A DNA stretch of 64,000 nucleotides, from assembly GCF_023715505.1 (NCBI RefSeq), contig NZ_JAMBOH010000004.1, forward strand, positions 1 to 64,000, read 5' to 3'. The notes beneath the pieces were generated by a model that searched no databases, had not been told where the DNA came from, and saw only the letters and a program-made list of their open reading frames with translations. Position 1 is the stretch's first letter; the number at the start of each line of letters is the position of its first letter. Below, piece by piece: positions 33,977 through 42,655 of the stretch. Both the position numbers and the translations under genes were made by a program. The stretch comes from Neobacillus cucumis (GTDB lineage Bacteria > Bacillota > Bacilli > Bacillales_B > DSM-18226).

Positions 33977-35452
33977 ATGTCAAGTGAATTTGTAATGGGG
34001 CTTGATATTGGAACAACAAGTGTAAAAGCGTGTGTGTTTACTTTAAACGGAAAATTAGTAGCCGAAGTAGAGAAAATGAACACATCCTTTTATCCCCACC
34101 AGGGCTGGGTGGAGCAAGACCCTATCGAAATTGAACAGGCTGCAATCCTAGCAATTAGAGAAGTTATAGATAAAGCAGCCATCGACAAAAATGAATTAGT
34201 TACAATAGGTTTTTCTGCTGCTATGCACTCATTAGTTTGTATCGGTGAAGAGGGAACACCTATTTCTCCAGCACTCATTTGGGCGGATGGCAGGAGTTAT
34301 GAACAAGCTGAAAAGATAATAAAAACAAGGGGAGATAAGGTTTATTCCCAAACCGGAACTCCGGTTCACCCAATGACACCATTTGTAAAGCTAGTCTGGA
34401 TGAAAGAAACAGAATATGAACCTTACAGAAAAGCCCAATACTTTATGTCTATTAAGGAATACTTACTGCAATGCTGGTTTGGTAAAAGGGTGATTGACTA
34501 TTCCATGGCATCAGCAACAGGATTATTCAACCCGGAAACACATAAATGGGAACAAGAATTATTAGAACTTGCTGGTATAAAAGAAAAGCAGCTTTCAGAA
34601 ATTGTTCCTCCGACGAAAACCCTAATAGGCATTAACCAATCAAAGGCTGCAGAAATGGGAATAAACCCGCAAATGCCCTTTGTTGTTGGCGCTGCAGACG
34701 GCCAATTGGCCAATCTCGGCATAGGAGCCATCCTGCCTGGAGAAGTGGCTGTATCTGTAGGTACAAGTGGAGCAATCCGGCAGCTTACAAAAGGAGTAAG
34801 GATTAGTGAAAGTCAAGAAACTTTCTGTTATTCCTTTACAGAGGATACCTCTATTATTGGCGGCCCAACTAACAATGGAGGAGTAGTTCTGCAATGGCTA
34901 AAGGACCTTTTAGAAGACGATCGAAGTTTTACAGATTTTCTAGCCGATGCAAAAAAGGCTGCGCCGGGGGCAGATGGAATTCTCTTTCTTCCTTATTTAA
35001 ATGGTGAACGAGCTCCTATCTGGAATCAACGGGCAAAAGGTAATTTCTATGGAGTTTCCATAACTCATAAAAAAGAACATTTTATTCGAGCCGTGCTAGA
35101 AGGGATTACTTTTAATCTCTATCAAATAGGAAAAGCCTTGGAACGGTTAGCAGGAGAGCCGCAAAAGATTTATGTTAATGGCGGTCTAGCCAGATCTCCA
35201 TTGTGGCTGCAAATGATGGCGGATATTTTTGAAGCAGAGATTTATGTTTCGGAAAGCCACCACAGTGCTGCCTGGGGCGCTGCATGGACAGCCCTTGTCG
35301 CGATTCATAAAGTAGAATCTTTTGAAGATATTAAAAAGAATATACCCATGGGGAAAGCGACCTTACCAAATAAGGATACCAGTGAAATCTATAAGAGGAT
35401 TTATCAGAATTACATCGAATTGGCTAAAGATATGAAAAAGTATTTTAGATAG
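33977..35452 (+). CDS. gntK: FGGY-family carbohydrate kinase, probable gluconokinase
   Basis: 491 residues. Two actin-like domains: the phosphate motif GLDIGTTSVKA at the N-terminus, WADGRSYEQA and HPMTPFVKLVW in the first domain, GADGILFLPYLNGERAP and VNGGLARSPLWLQMMADIF in the second, as in GntK of bacilli. It would phosphorylate D-gluconate to 6-phosphogluconate, feeding GndA. A xylulose or other FGGY specificity cannot be excluded from sequence. GGAAG is 2 nt from the ATG at 33968 but 9 nt from that at 33977, so the latter is chosen. Followed by larB after 19 bp. Confidence 0.82.
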   Translation: MSSEFVMGLDIGTTSVKACVFTLNGKLVAEVEKMNTSFYPHQGWVEQDPIEIEQAAILAIREVIDKAAIDKNELVTIGFSAAMHSLVCIGEEGTPISPALIWADGRSYEQAEKIIKTRGDKVYSQTGTPVHPMTPFVKLVWMKETEYEPYRKAQYFMSIKEYLLQCWFGKRVIDYSMASATGLFNPETHKWEQELLELAGIKEKQLSEIVPPTKTLIGINQSKAAEMGINPQMPFVVGAADGQLANLGIGAILPGEVAVSVGTSGAIRQLTKGVRISESQETFCYSFTEDTSIIGGPTNNGGVVLQWLKDLLEDDRSFTDFLADAKKAAPGADGILFLPYLNGERAPIWNQRAKGNFYGVSITHKKEHFIRAVLEGITFNLYQIGKALERLAGEPQKIYVNGGLARSPLWLQMMADIFEAEIYVSESHHSAAWGAAWTALVAIHKVESFEDIKKNIPMGKATLPNKDTSEIYKRIYQNYIELAKDMKKYFR

Positions 35453-35471
35453 GAAAGTTAGGGGGAAGCTT

Positions 35472-36248
35472 ATGCTTGATGAAATATTAAAACAAGTTCA
35501 AACAGGAACCCTTAGTATTACAGAGGCTAAAGAAAGATTAGCGACCTTTGAAAATCTAGGCTTTGCGAAAGTGGACCATCATCGTAAGAAACGTCAAGGC
35601 TTTGCTGAGGTCATTTATGGCGAAGGAAAAACGGCTGATCAAATCATCTCTATTGTTCAAGCTTTAAGGGCCCGGAATAACGAAATCCTTGTCACAAGAG
35701 TTTCTAAAGAAAAGGCAGTAGTTATCCTGAATACTTGTCCGGAACTTACTTATAATGAGACAGCACATATTCTTTTTCTGAAAGATGAAACCGGGCCAAT
35801 AAAAAATAAAGAGGGCTACATTGCTGTAATAGCCGCAGGTACCTCGGATTTAAGGGTGGCTGAGGAAGCAGCGGTTACTGCAGAGGTTTTAGGCAGTCAT
35901 GTTCATCGCATTTATGATGTAGGAGTTGCAGGAATACATCGTTTATTGAACCATGCTGAGGAAATTCAACAAGCAACTGTATCTGTTGTGGTTGCAGGAA
36001 TGGAAGGAGCCCTTCCAAGTGTAGTTGGCGGTCTTGTCTCCCATCCAGTAATTGCAGTACCAACAAGTATTGGTTACGGAGCAAATTTTCATGGGTTGTC
36101 AGCCCTGTTAACAATGCTAAACTCATGTGCTTCAGGAATAAGTGTTGTCAATATTGATAATGGATTTGGCGGAGGCTATAATGCAGTCTTAATTCACCAA
36201 CTTGCACAAAAAGGGGAAACCGTAAAAAATGAAAACACTATACTTTGA
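35472..36248 (+). CDS. larB: Pyridinium-3,5-bisthiocarboxylate pathway carboxylase LarB
   Basis: 258 residues. LarB carboxylates and hydrolyses nicotinate adenine dinucleotide to start NPN synthesis. The C-terminal half is PurE-like (AAGTSDLRVAEEAA, GVAGIHRLL, AGMEGALPSVVGGL), and Cys219 (LNSCASG) matches the Cys that captures the substrate in known LarB. The ATG follows AGGGGGAAG. It overlaps larC by 20 bp, so translation is coupled. Confidence 0.95.
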   Translation: MLDEILKQVQTGTLSITEAKERLATFENLGFAKVDHHRKKRQGFAEVIYGEGKTADQIISIVQALRARNNEILVTRVSKEKAVVILNTCPELTYNETAHILFLKDETGPIKNKEGYIAVIAAGTSDLRVAEEAAVTAEVLGSHVHRIYDVGVAGIHRLLNHAEEIQQATVSVVVAGMEGALPSVVGGLVSHPVIAVPTSIGYGANFHGLSALLTMLNSCASGISVVNIDNGFGGGYNAVLIHQLAQKGETVKNENTIL

Positions 36249-37110
36249 TTGTTTTTCAGGAATAAGCGGGGATATGGTCCTCGGTGCGCTAATCGATGCA
36301 GGGGCAGACCCGAATCTTTTAGTGGCAGAATTGAAGAAGCTGCAAATAGAAGATGAATATGATTTGAAATGGAAAAGAATTGTTAAGAATGGAATCACCA
36401 GTACGAAGTTTGATGTGATTCTACTAAATAGCTCTGAGCAGACTCATAATCACCAAGAGCACAGTCATGATCACGAACATGAGCACAGCCATGATCATGA
36501 ACATGATCACGAACATGGTCACAGCCATGATCATGATCACAGCCATGATCACGAACATAAATATACCCATGCTCATGAACACCATGATCACCATCACCAT
36601 ACACATCGTGCATATAAAGATATTGTAGAGTTAATTGAAGCAGCTGATTTCTCTATTCCAGTCAAAGAAACGGCTCTAAAGATATTTAAAAGAATTGGAG
36701 AGGCGGAAGGGCTTATCCACGGGATTCCTTTAGAAAAGGTTCATTTCCATGAAGTAGGTGCCATTGATTCTATTATCGATATAATAGGCGCAGCGATATT
36801 CATTCATCAATTAAACGTTGAAACAATAAAGTCATCCCCGATCCCAGTGGGAACGGGAAGAATCCATATTGACCATGGAATTTATCCTGTTCCGGCTCCT
36901 GCAACACTAGAAATTCTAAAAGGAGTACCAATTGAGCAGTCAGACATAAGGGCAGAGTTAACCACACCAACTGGAGCGGCCATTATTGCTGTACTCGCTG
37001 AGGAATTCGGGCCCATCCCTTCAATGAAAATATCTTCAATTGGCTATGGGGCAGGAACAAAAACCTTTAAACAACATCCCAACGTACTTCGAGTAATTAT
37101 CGGTGATTAA
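36229..37110 (+). CDS. larC: Nickel insertion protein LarC, N-terminal domain only, His-rich
   Basis: 293 residues against roughly 400 for full LarC. The N-terminal cyclometallase domain is intact: CFSGISGDMVLGAL at the start, VHFHEVGAIDSIIDIIG, and GTGRIHIDHGIYPVPAPATLEIL. The frame stops right after HPNVLRVIIGD, where full-length LarC goes on into the C-terminal domain with the NIDDM motif (LarC2 of Lactobacillus). No LarC2 sequence follows; repeat copy E begins at the stop codon. Residues 73-126 contain 28 His, mostly in HD/HE repeats, probably for nickel storage or capture. Either LarC2 is encoded elsewhere or the gene has lost it. Confidence 0.88.
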   Translation: MKTLYFDCFSGISGDMVLGALIDAGADPNLLVAELKKLQIEDEYDLKWKRIVKNGITSTKFDVILLNSSEQTHNHQEHSHDHEHEHSHDHEHDHEHGHSHDHDHSHDHEHKYTHAHEHHDHHHHTHRAYKDIVELIEAADFSIPVKETALKIFKRIGEAEGLIHGIPLEKVHFHEVGAIDSIIDIIGAAIFIHQLNVETIKSSPIPVGTGRIHIDHGIYPVPAPATLEILKGVPIEQSDIRAELTTPTGAAIIAVLAEEFGPIPSMKISSIGYGAGTKTFKQHPNVLRVIIGD

Positions 37111-37222
37111 GAAAGGCGCAAGCGCCTTGGTCAGCCCCGACTAGCATAAGACGAGCAGGCCAAAAGGTTGCTTTTTAACCGGAGCTAGACAAGTATAAAG
37201 GTTAAAAACTTTTATACTTTCA
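37110..37222 (-). repeat. Dispersed hairpin repeat, copy E
   Basis: Reverse orientation to copies B, C and F: GAAAGGCGCAAGCGCCTTGG at the left end, CCGGAGCTAGACAAGTATAA near 37180-37197, and the flank GTTAAAAACTTTTATACTTT. The middle part of the usual core is shortened. It abuts the larC stop codon. Confidence 0.8.
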
Positions 37223-37236
37223 TATGTCATAAAATA

Positions 37237-37265
37237 AAAGCTGCCATATTTTTGGCAGCTTTCTT
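37237..37265. terminator. Terminator between larC and the minus-strand genes
   Basis: AAAGCTGCCA / TGGCAGCTTT perfect 10-bp stem with A/T tracts, usable both ways. Confidence 0.8.
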
Positions 37266-37542
37266 CAAGCCCATTTTATCTCTTTTAATAGTTGCTGCCT
37301 AAATAATTGAATGATAAATTCATTGTAAAAATCATTTCTCACAATCACCTGATAGTTGTTATTCGGATGTATGTAATAATGGATATCGGTTAAAACGCTA
37401 TTATCATCAAAATATTGTCGTACTTCCATAAGGCTTTTCTTTAACTCACTATCAAATAGCGTAATAAAAACTCAATATCATTACCATTAGCCGTTTCATT
37501 TAGTTCAATAAGCTTTTTGTCATACGTATACTCGACTCTCAT
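37265..37542 (-). pseudogene. Small gene with a frameshift (hypothetical, about 92 residues)
   Basis: From the ATG at 37540-37542 (GGAGGATTTTG upstream) the frame codes MRVEYTYDKKLIELNETANG and then IEF before it stops early. If one T is restored in the T5 run (37466-37470) it continues as ITLFDSELKKSLMEVRQYFD and ends IIQLFRQQLLKEIKWA at 37265. The clean two-part frame and good ribosome site point to a real small cytosolic protein with a 1-base deletion or a homopolymer sequencing error. The family is not recognised. It starts 10 bp after the permease stop codon, so it was the second gene of that operon. Confidence 0.6.
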
Positions 37543-37552
37543 CAAAATCCTC

Positions 37553-38833
37553 CTATATTAAGTATCTTAAATAAATGTAAATGGTACAAATCACGATAGA
37601 AAGGAGCATTAATGGAAAAGCAATTAGTAAAAACTTTCCAAACGTAATCGGGTATCCTTCCTTTGCGGCAAGACCAGCTACAATAACGTTAGCGCTTGCA
37701 CCGATCAATGTACCATTTCCCCCAAGACATGCTCCTAGAGACAGGCTCCACCAGAGTGGTTCCAAATTTTGAATGCCCAATTCACCCATATCCTTTATCA
37801 TCGGAATCATCGTGGCTACGAATGGAATGTTATCGATAAAGGCTGAGGCAATCGCACTAACCCAAAGAATTAGAATCGATGTGGATGCCACATCTCCGCC
37901 GGTCAAATGGACGGAGTAATCAGCTAGTAGAGAAATAACTCCTGTTTCGATCAATCCTGAGACAAGGACGAACAACCCAATAAAGAAGAAAATGGTTGTC
38001 CACTCTACCTTTAAAAAAGACTTATCCAAATATTCTTCCCCTGTTAATAGAAGTAAAAGGAAGGCACCTGCTAACGCAACGGTCGCCGATTCAATATGAA
38101 GCAGTTGATGCAGGAAAAATCCCACAATTGTTAAAAGCAATGCTGTTAATGACTTCATTAATAGTGTCTTATCCGTAATTTCTTCCTTTTCGTCAAGGTC
38201 CATTAAACTAGCTTTCAATTCTGGTGATGTTCGGAGCTGTTTACGATAGATAAAGGCTAGAATACCGACATTTACAAATAAAATGAAAAAAGAAATAGCA
38301 GTCAGATTATTGATAAATGCCATAAACGTTAATTCTTTCACAGCGCTTCCTAGCATGATATTTGGGGGGTCGCCAATTAAGGTAGAGGTTCCGCCAATGT
38401 TGGAAGCGATAATCTCTGTAATTAAAAACGGAATCGGATTTACCCGTAATTGCCTTGTGATACTAAATGTTACCGGAACCATAAGCAGGACGGTAGTGAC
38501 ATTATCTAAAAAGGCTGAGCCTAATGCTGTAATAATCCCAAGTGCTACTAATATCTTCAATGGATCGCCTTTCACTTTTTTAGCTGCCCATATGGCGATA
38601 TACTTGAACAAGCCTGTTTCAGATGTAATCGCGACAATAATCATCATCCCTGTCAACAATCCGAGTGTATTAAAATCAATGTGATGTAAGGCCTTTTCTT
38701 GACCAACAATTCCTAACAGGACCATTATAATTCCGCCAGCCATGGCGATAATTGTGCGGTGAATCTTTTCAGTGACAATAAAGGCGTAGGTAAATAAAAA
38801 TACTACTATTGCAATAATTGCTTGTGTTGACAC
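37553..38833 (-). CDS. ArsB/NhaD-family ion transporter
   Basis: 426 residues, about 11 membrane helices. Belongs to the ion transporter superfamily (ArsB, NhaD, citrate-type permeases). The two pseudo-repeated halves each carry the re-entrant motif: SNIGGTSTLIGDPPNIM (first) and LGGNGTLIGASANVI (second), with AFLDNVTTVLLMVP and AFIDNIPFVATMIP before them. The ion cannot be told from sequence; arsenite, Na+/H+ exchange or an organic anion are possible. No ars genes are nearby. Confidence 0.88.
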   Translation of the reverse strand: MSTQAIIAIVVFLFTYAFIVTEKIHRTIIAMAGGIIMVLLGIVGQEKALHHIDFNTLGLLTGMMIIVAITSETGLFKYIAIWAAKKVKGDPLKILVALGIITALGSAFLDNVTTVLLMVPVTFSITRQLRVNPIPFLITEIIASNIGGTSTLIGDPPNIMLGSAVKELTFMAFINNLTAISFFILFVNVGILAFIYRKQLRTSPELKASLMDLDEKEEITDKTLLMKSLTALLLTIVGFFLHQLLHIESATVALAGAFLLLLLTGEEYLDKSFLKVEWTTIFFFIGLFVLVSGLIETGVISLLADYSVHLTGGDVASTSILILWVSAIASAFIDNIPFVATMIPMIKDMGELGIQNLEPLWWSLSLGACLGGNGTLIGASANVIVAGLAAKEGYPITFGKFLLIAFPLMLLSIVICTIYIYLRYLI

Positions 38834-38881
38834 GTATGAACCACTTCTCCCTCTGTATTCTTACATTCATTGAAAAAATGC

Positions 38882-38913
38882 AAAAAAGGAGCCTGTTTTG
38901 ACAGACTCCACCA
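38882..38913 (-). terminator. Terminator of the phosphoesterase gene
   Basis: On the minus strand GGAGTCTGT / ACAGGCTCC form a stem followed by TTTTTTG. Confidence 0.75.
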
Positions 38914-38997
38914 AAAAACAACATATCTATTATATGTTTTATTGTATAAAACTATACATAGGATGTAAAGGGGCTTACCCCTAAAGTTCTAAGGTAT

Positions 38998-40110
38998 TTA
39001 CAAACCTAATTTCTTAATAAAATCAACCATCTCCTCATGCTCCTCTTTTACTAGTCTATATAATCCTTTATCTGTCTTGACTAGAGATTTTCCCTTTTCG
39101 TCGGCAATTGGTTTTGTGTATGATTTTTGGGCAACTATCTGCCATTTTCCATTTCGATGGCTTAATTTAAGATCAATGATTCCAAGTCTGCTTCCAAAGG
39201 CAGCAGCCATTACGACAGGTTTACCGTTGATTTCCCCTGTCTCCAAATTAGTATTTGGCAGATTTTTATAGACAGGCCCTGGGAATACGCTATGTGAATG
39301 ACCTGCCAGAACGACATCGATTTCAGGGATTTGAGTTAAGTAATAAACGGCGTTTTCCGTATCATCTTGATATGGTTCACTACTAATCCCTGTATGGGCT
39401 AGAGCGATAATAATATCAGCCCCATCTGCCTTTATAATTGGTACAAACTCCTTAGCTGTTTCAACCATTGGTTTTGCAAACACTTTTCCTTCAAGATTGG
39501 CCTTGTCCCACTTCATTATATGGGTAGGCATCAAGGCAATAACACCAATTTTTAGTTCATGTGAGTTACCGCTCTGATCGACTATTTTTCTTTTTAAAAT
39601 AGTATAGGGTTTAAAGTATGGTTTATTTGTTTTTACCGAAAACACATTTGCATTAAGGACAGGCATCTTTGCCCCTTTTAAGGCAGTATTTAAAAAACTT
39701 AATCCATAGTTAAATTCATGATTTCCAATCGCAATTGCATCATATTTTAAATAATTAAATGCCCGGTAAACAGGATGTGTTTTTCCTTTATGCATTCCTC
39801 TGATTCTGGCCAAATACTCACCGAGTGGATTTCCCTTTAAATGGTCTCCATCATCAAATAATAAAGTGTTTTTACTTTCCTTACGTGCTTCCCTGATAAG
39901 TGTTGACGTTTTAACCAGACCTATTCGATTGTCTACTTTTGTTTGATAGTAATCATAATTCATCAAATCTGCATGTATATCTGTCGTTTCTAAGATCCGT
40001 AAATCGACCAATGTCTGACTAGTTTTTCCTGTCTCGGCTGCAAAAGTATTAGATGCATAAGTAAAGAAAATAATCTGAAGAGAAAGTAAAGTTATTATTC
40101 TTCTTTTCAT
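38998..40110 (-). CDS. Secreted metallophosphoesterase, CpdB/UshA-like, lacking the 5'-nucleotidase domain
   Basis: 370 residues. A signal peptide (residues 1 to about 25, cleavage near TFAAE) is followed by a calcineurin-like phosphoesterase domain with ETTDIHADL, DDGDHLKGNP, GNHEFNYG, ALAHTG and AGHSHSVFPG, all metal ligands present. It resembles 2',3'-cyclic-nucleotide 2'-phosphodiesterase/3'-nucleotidase (CpdB, YfkN), but those have 250 or more further residues with the C-terminal nucleotidase domain. The frame stops soon after the metallophosphatase part (VKEEHEEMVDFI), and nothing like the missing domain follows. It probably acts outside the membrane on cyclic nucleotides. Confidence 0.82.
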   Translation of the reverse strand: MKRRIITLLSLQIIFFTYASNTFAAETGKTSQTLVDLRILETTDIHADLMNYDYYQTKVDNRIGLVKTSTLIREARKESKNTLLFDDGDHLKGNPLGEYLARIRGMHKGKTHPVYRAFNYLKYDAIAIGNHEFNYGLSFLNTALKGAKMPVLNANVFSVKTNKPYFKPYTILKRKIVDQSGNSHELKIGVIALMPTHIMKWDKANLEGKVFAKPMVETAKEFVPIIKADGADIIIALAHTGISSEPYQDDTENAVYYLTQIPEIDVVLAGHSHSVFPGPVYKNLPNTNLETGEINGKPVVMAAAFGSRLGIIDLKLSHRNGKWQIVAQKSYTKPIADEKGKSLVKTDKGLYRLVKEEHEEMVDFIKKLGL

Positions 40111-40241
40111 TATGATTACCTCCTACATGTCTAGGTGTAGAGTAATCTTAGTATGGGTCTTTCTTTTCAATTTATCCGCGGCAGATGTATTTGCATGCAT
40201 GAAACACTAGAAAGTGATTTCGCTAAAAATATTTAAATTAG

Positions 40242-40276
40242 AACAAACAGCCAGCCAACTAGGCTGGCTGTTTGTT
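40242..40276. terminator. Hairpin containing the stop codon of the MMPL gene
   Basis: AACAAACAGCCAGCC / GGCTGGCTGTTTGTT is a perfect 15-bp stem; the stop codon (40259-40261) is in its 5-base loop. Confidence 0.8.
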
Positions 40277-42433
40277 CCGATTCTGCTGACGTTTTAAATG
40301 ATGGCCAAAGAACCACCAATTCCAATCACCCAAAAGCCTCATTAAAGCTGGAACTAAGATCATTCTGACAATGGTTGCATCAATAAAAATGGCAATTGCT
40401 ATACCCACTCCAAGCTGCTTTACCGGCATAACCCCTGTAAAAGCAAACGCCCCAGTTACCACAATCATGATTGCAGCAGCGGAAGTGATGATTTTACTAG
40501 TAAAGGTTAGCCCGGAAATTGTGGCTAAGGTATTGTCACCTGTTTGAAGGTAAAATTCCTGAATCCTTGAGATAAGAAAGACTTCATAGTCCATAGAAAG
40601 TCCGAAGACAAGAGTGAATACAAATACAGGTAGGATTAACGCAATATCAACAGGTTTCATTCCAAAATGTCCCTCTTGAAAGATCCAAACTACAATCCCG
40701 AAAGTACAGGTTAAGCTCAATACATTCATTAAAATCGCCTTAAGAGGAATCAAAATAGAACGAAACGCAGCCATTAATATCACAAGGGTCGATAACACAA
40801 TTAACAGTAATCCATAATGTGCCTTTTGATAGATCTCGGTAAAAATCTCTTGTTCAAATTTGATAGGACCACCAAAAAAGGCTTGGACGCCAAGTTTTCT
40901 TTGTGACCAATCGTTTACCCAGTCCCTAGCTTTTGCAGAATGCTCTTCAGTGTTTAAATAAACTTCCAAAAGTATTTGATTGTTTCTGATAAAGTATTCC
41001 TTTAACGCAGCAAGCTGCGCCGTGTCCCCATGCTGGAAAAACTGATATAGCTGTTCTTCATTCTTTATTCCTGTGGCAGAATAAGGGGAATTAACGGTAT
41101 TAACCAGCGTATCCTTTTCAATCGAATGGATAATTGTACTTATTTTTTTAAAATTATTCCTTTTTGTTACCGGCCCCTTTGTTTTAAGCACAATCGTTAC
41201 TTTTTTTTCGTCTTTTTTCTCGCTTGCAATAAATTGCTTCTGGAATGTTTCAAGTGCTAACCGAGAAGGGTAATTGGCTGGCAGAGAATCCGTACCAGGA
41301 ATGGCCAAAACCAATTGCTTTACTGGTGCTAGTCCAGCCAAGAGAATAGCGAGTGAGAGTACAATCATGATAATCGGATGATTCATCACCATTTTAGCAA
41401 AACGGTACCAAATGCTATTTTCCTTTTCCATAACTCGAATCACACTAAAGTTATTTATATTTTTCCCTAAAAGTGAAAGTAATGCTGGTAGAAAGGTTAA
41501 GGCTGAAAACGCTGAAAGTAGGACGACCAGCATCCCCCCTAGGGCAACATTTTGAAAGATGTCGATTTTAATAAACCAGAGCCCAGAAAGGCCTATAAAA
41601 ACGCAAAGTCCCGAGAAGATAATCGATCTTCCAGCTGTTCTAACTGTCACTTCTATTGCTTCTTGAATTGATTTGGTTCGCAATTCCTCTTTGTACCGGT
41701 TAATGAACAATAAGGCAAAATCAATACTTAAGGCTAGACCAATCATTGGAACAATGTTAAGTATAAAGATCGTTAAATCAAGTTGATAACTAAAGAAGTA
41801 AACGGTGCCCATCGTGATTAAGATGGAAACCACTCCAATAACAATAGGGAGGGCGGCAGCGACAAGGCCTCCAAATGCAAAGATAAGCACTACTAATGCG
41901 ATCGGCAGACCAATCATCTCTGCCTTTCGTAAATCTTCTTGGCTGGCAACATTTAAGTCCTGAACGATTATTGGTTCCCCAGTCATCGTAACCTTTAAAC
42001 CATGTTGGTTTTTAAGAATCCTTTTTAATTTTTCGATTTCCTCTCCAAGATTCTCGGCCTGTTTGTCAAAAGTAAGCAGCCCATAGGCATAATTGTCTTT
42101 AATCATTCCATCTCTATCAAAGGGAGAAGTGATATCTCTGGCAGAGTCAAAATTAGAAAGCCTACTAAATGTATTTTGGATAAACTGATGAAATTCCTTA
42201 TCTTTGATTGTTTTATCCCTCTCGAAAACCAGGATAATGGAGGATTTAGGATGTCCAAAGTCTTTTTCGAGAATTTTCCTTGTTTGATTATATTCTCCCT
42301 TGTATTCAAAGCCATTCCCGCTTAAAACAGTAGGTAATTTAAGGGCAAATAGGCCGAAAAAAAGAATAACTGCGATCCAAATGAGCAGTATCCATTTGCG
42401 ATTTCTGTAGATAGAACTTCCTAATTTATCCAA
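40259..42433 (-). CDS. MMPL-family RND transporter (YdfJ-like)
   Basis: 724 residues, typical of MMPL proteins in Gram-positives. One N-terminal helix, an external domain (about residues 35-165), helices 2-6, then a repeat of this plan after residue 370. Conserved stretches include IGLALSIDFALLFINRYKEEL and VFGLSMDYEVFLISRIQEFY, the paired signature with the proton-relay acidic residues. Exports lipids or hydrophobic compounds; substrate unknown. Divergent from deoR with 222 bp between; I see no local regulator. Confidence 0.9.
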   Translation of the reverse strand: MDKLGSSIYRNRKWILLIWIAVILFFGLFALKLPTVLSGNGFEYKGEYNQTRKILEKDFGHPKSSIILVFERDKTIKDKEFHQFIQNTFSRLSNFDSARDITSPFDRDGMIKDNYAYGLLTFDKQAENLGEEIEKLKRILKNQHGLKVTMTGEPIIVQDLNVASQEDLRKAEMIGLPIALVVLIFAFGGLVAAALPIVIGVVSILITMGTVYFFSYQLDLTIFILNIVPMIGLALSIDFALLFINRYKEELRTKSIQEAIEVTVRTAGRSIIFSGLCVFIGLSGLWFIKIDIFQNVALGGMLVVLLSAFSALTFLPALLSLLGKNINNFSVIRVMEKENSIWYRFAKMVMNHPIIMIVLSLAILLAGLAPVKQLVLAIPGTDSLPANYPSRLALETFQKQFIASEKKDEKKVTIVLKTKGPVTKRNNFKKISTIIHSIEKDTLVNTVNSPYSATGIKNEEQLYQFFQHGDTAQLAALKEYFIRNNQILLEVYLNTEEHSAKARDWVNDWSQRKLGVQAFFGGPIKFEQEIFTEIYQKAHYGLLLIVLSTLVILMAAFRSILIPLKAILMNVLSLTCTFGIVVWIFQEGHFGMKPVDIALILPVFVFTLVFGLSMDYEVFLISRIQEFYLQTGDNTLATISGLTFTSKIITSAAAIMIVVTGAFAFTGVMPVKQLGVGIAIAIFIDATIVRMILVPALMRLLGDWNWWFFGHHLKRQQNRNKQPA

Positions 42434-42655
42434 AAAGATGGCCTCCTTTAAAGAATTATCCCTTATTGTTTTAAATCAGGATATAAAAAAGGTGCTTCCG
42501 CTTTCCGTAAATTTTTCCCTAATTCTATTTGAAAATTCACATGAAAAACAATATGAAAAAATGTTCAAAGTAAGTATCACAAATGTAAAAAATCATGAAT
42601 TACATCCCTGTTATTTGGTACAATAAAGAAAATCAGAAACTTTATAGGTGATAAA

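Noticed and set aside
36395..36613. Antisense frames over the His-rich part of larC, and the short repeats there as a CRISPR or DNA repeat array
   Set aside because: The repeats are codons for HDHEH units inside an open larC frame; there are no regular spacers, and the antisense frames are by-products of the repeats.
42438..42626. 62-residue frame between the MMPL and deoR genes
   Set aside because: No ribosome site and no recognisable protein features; it covers the promoter region.
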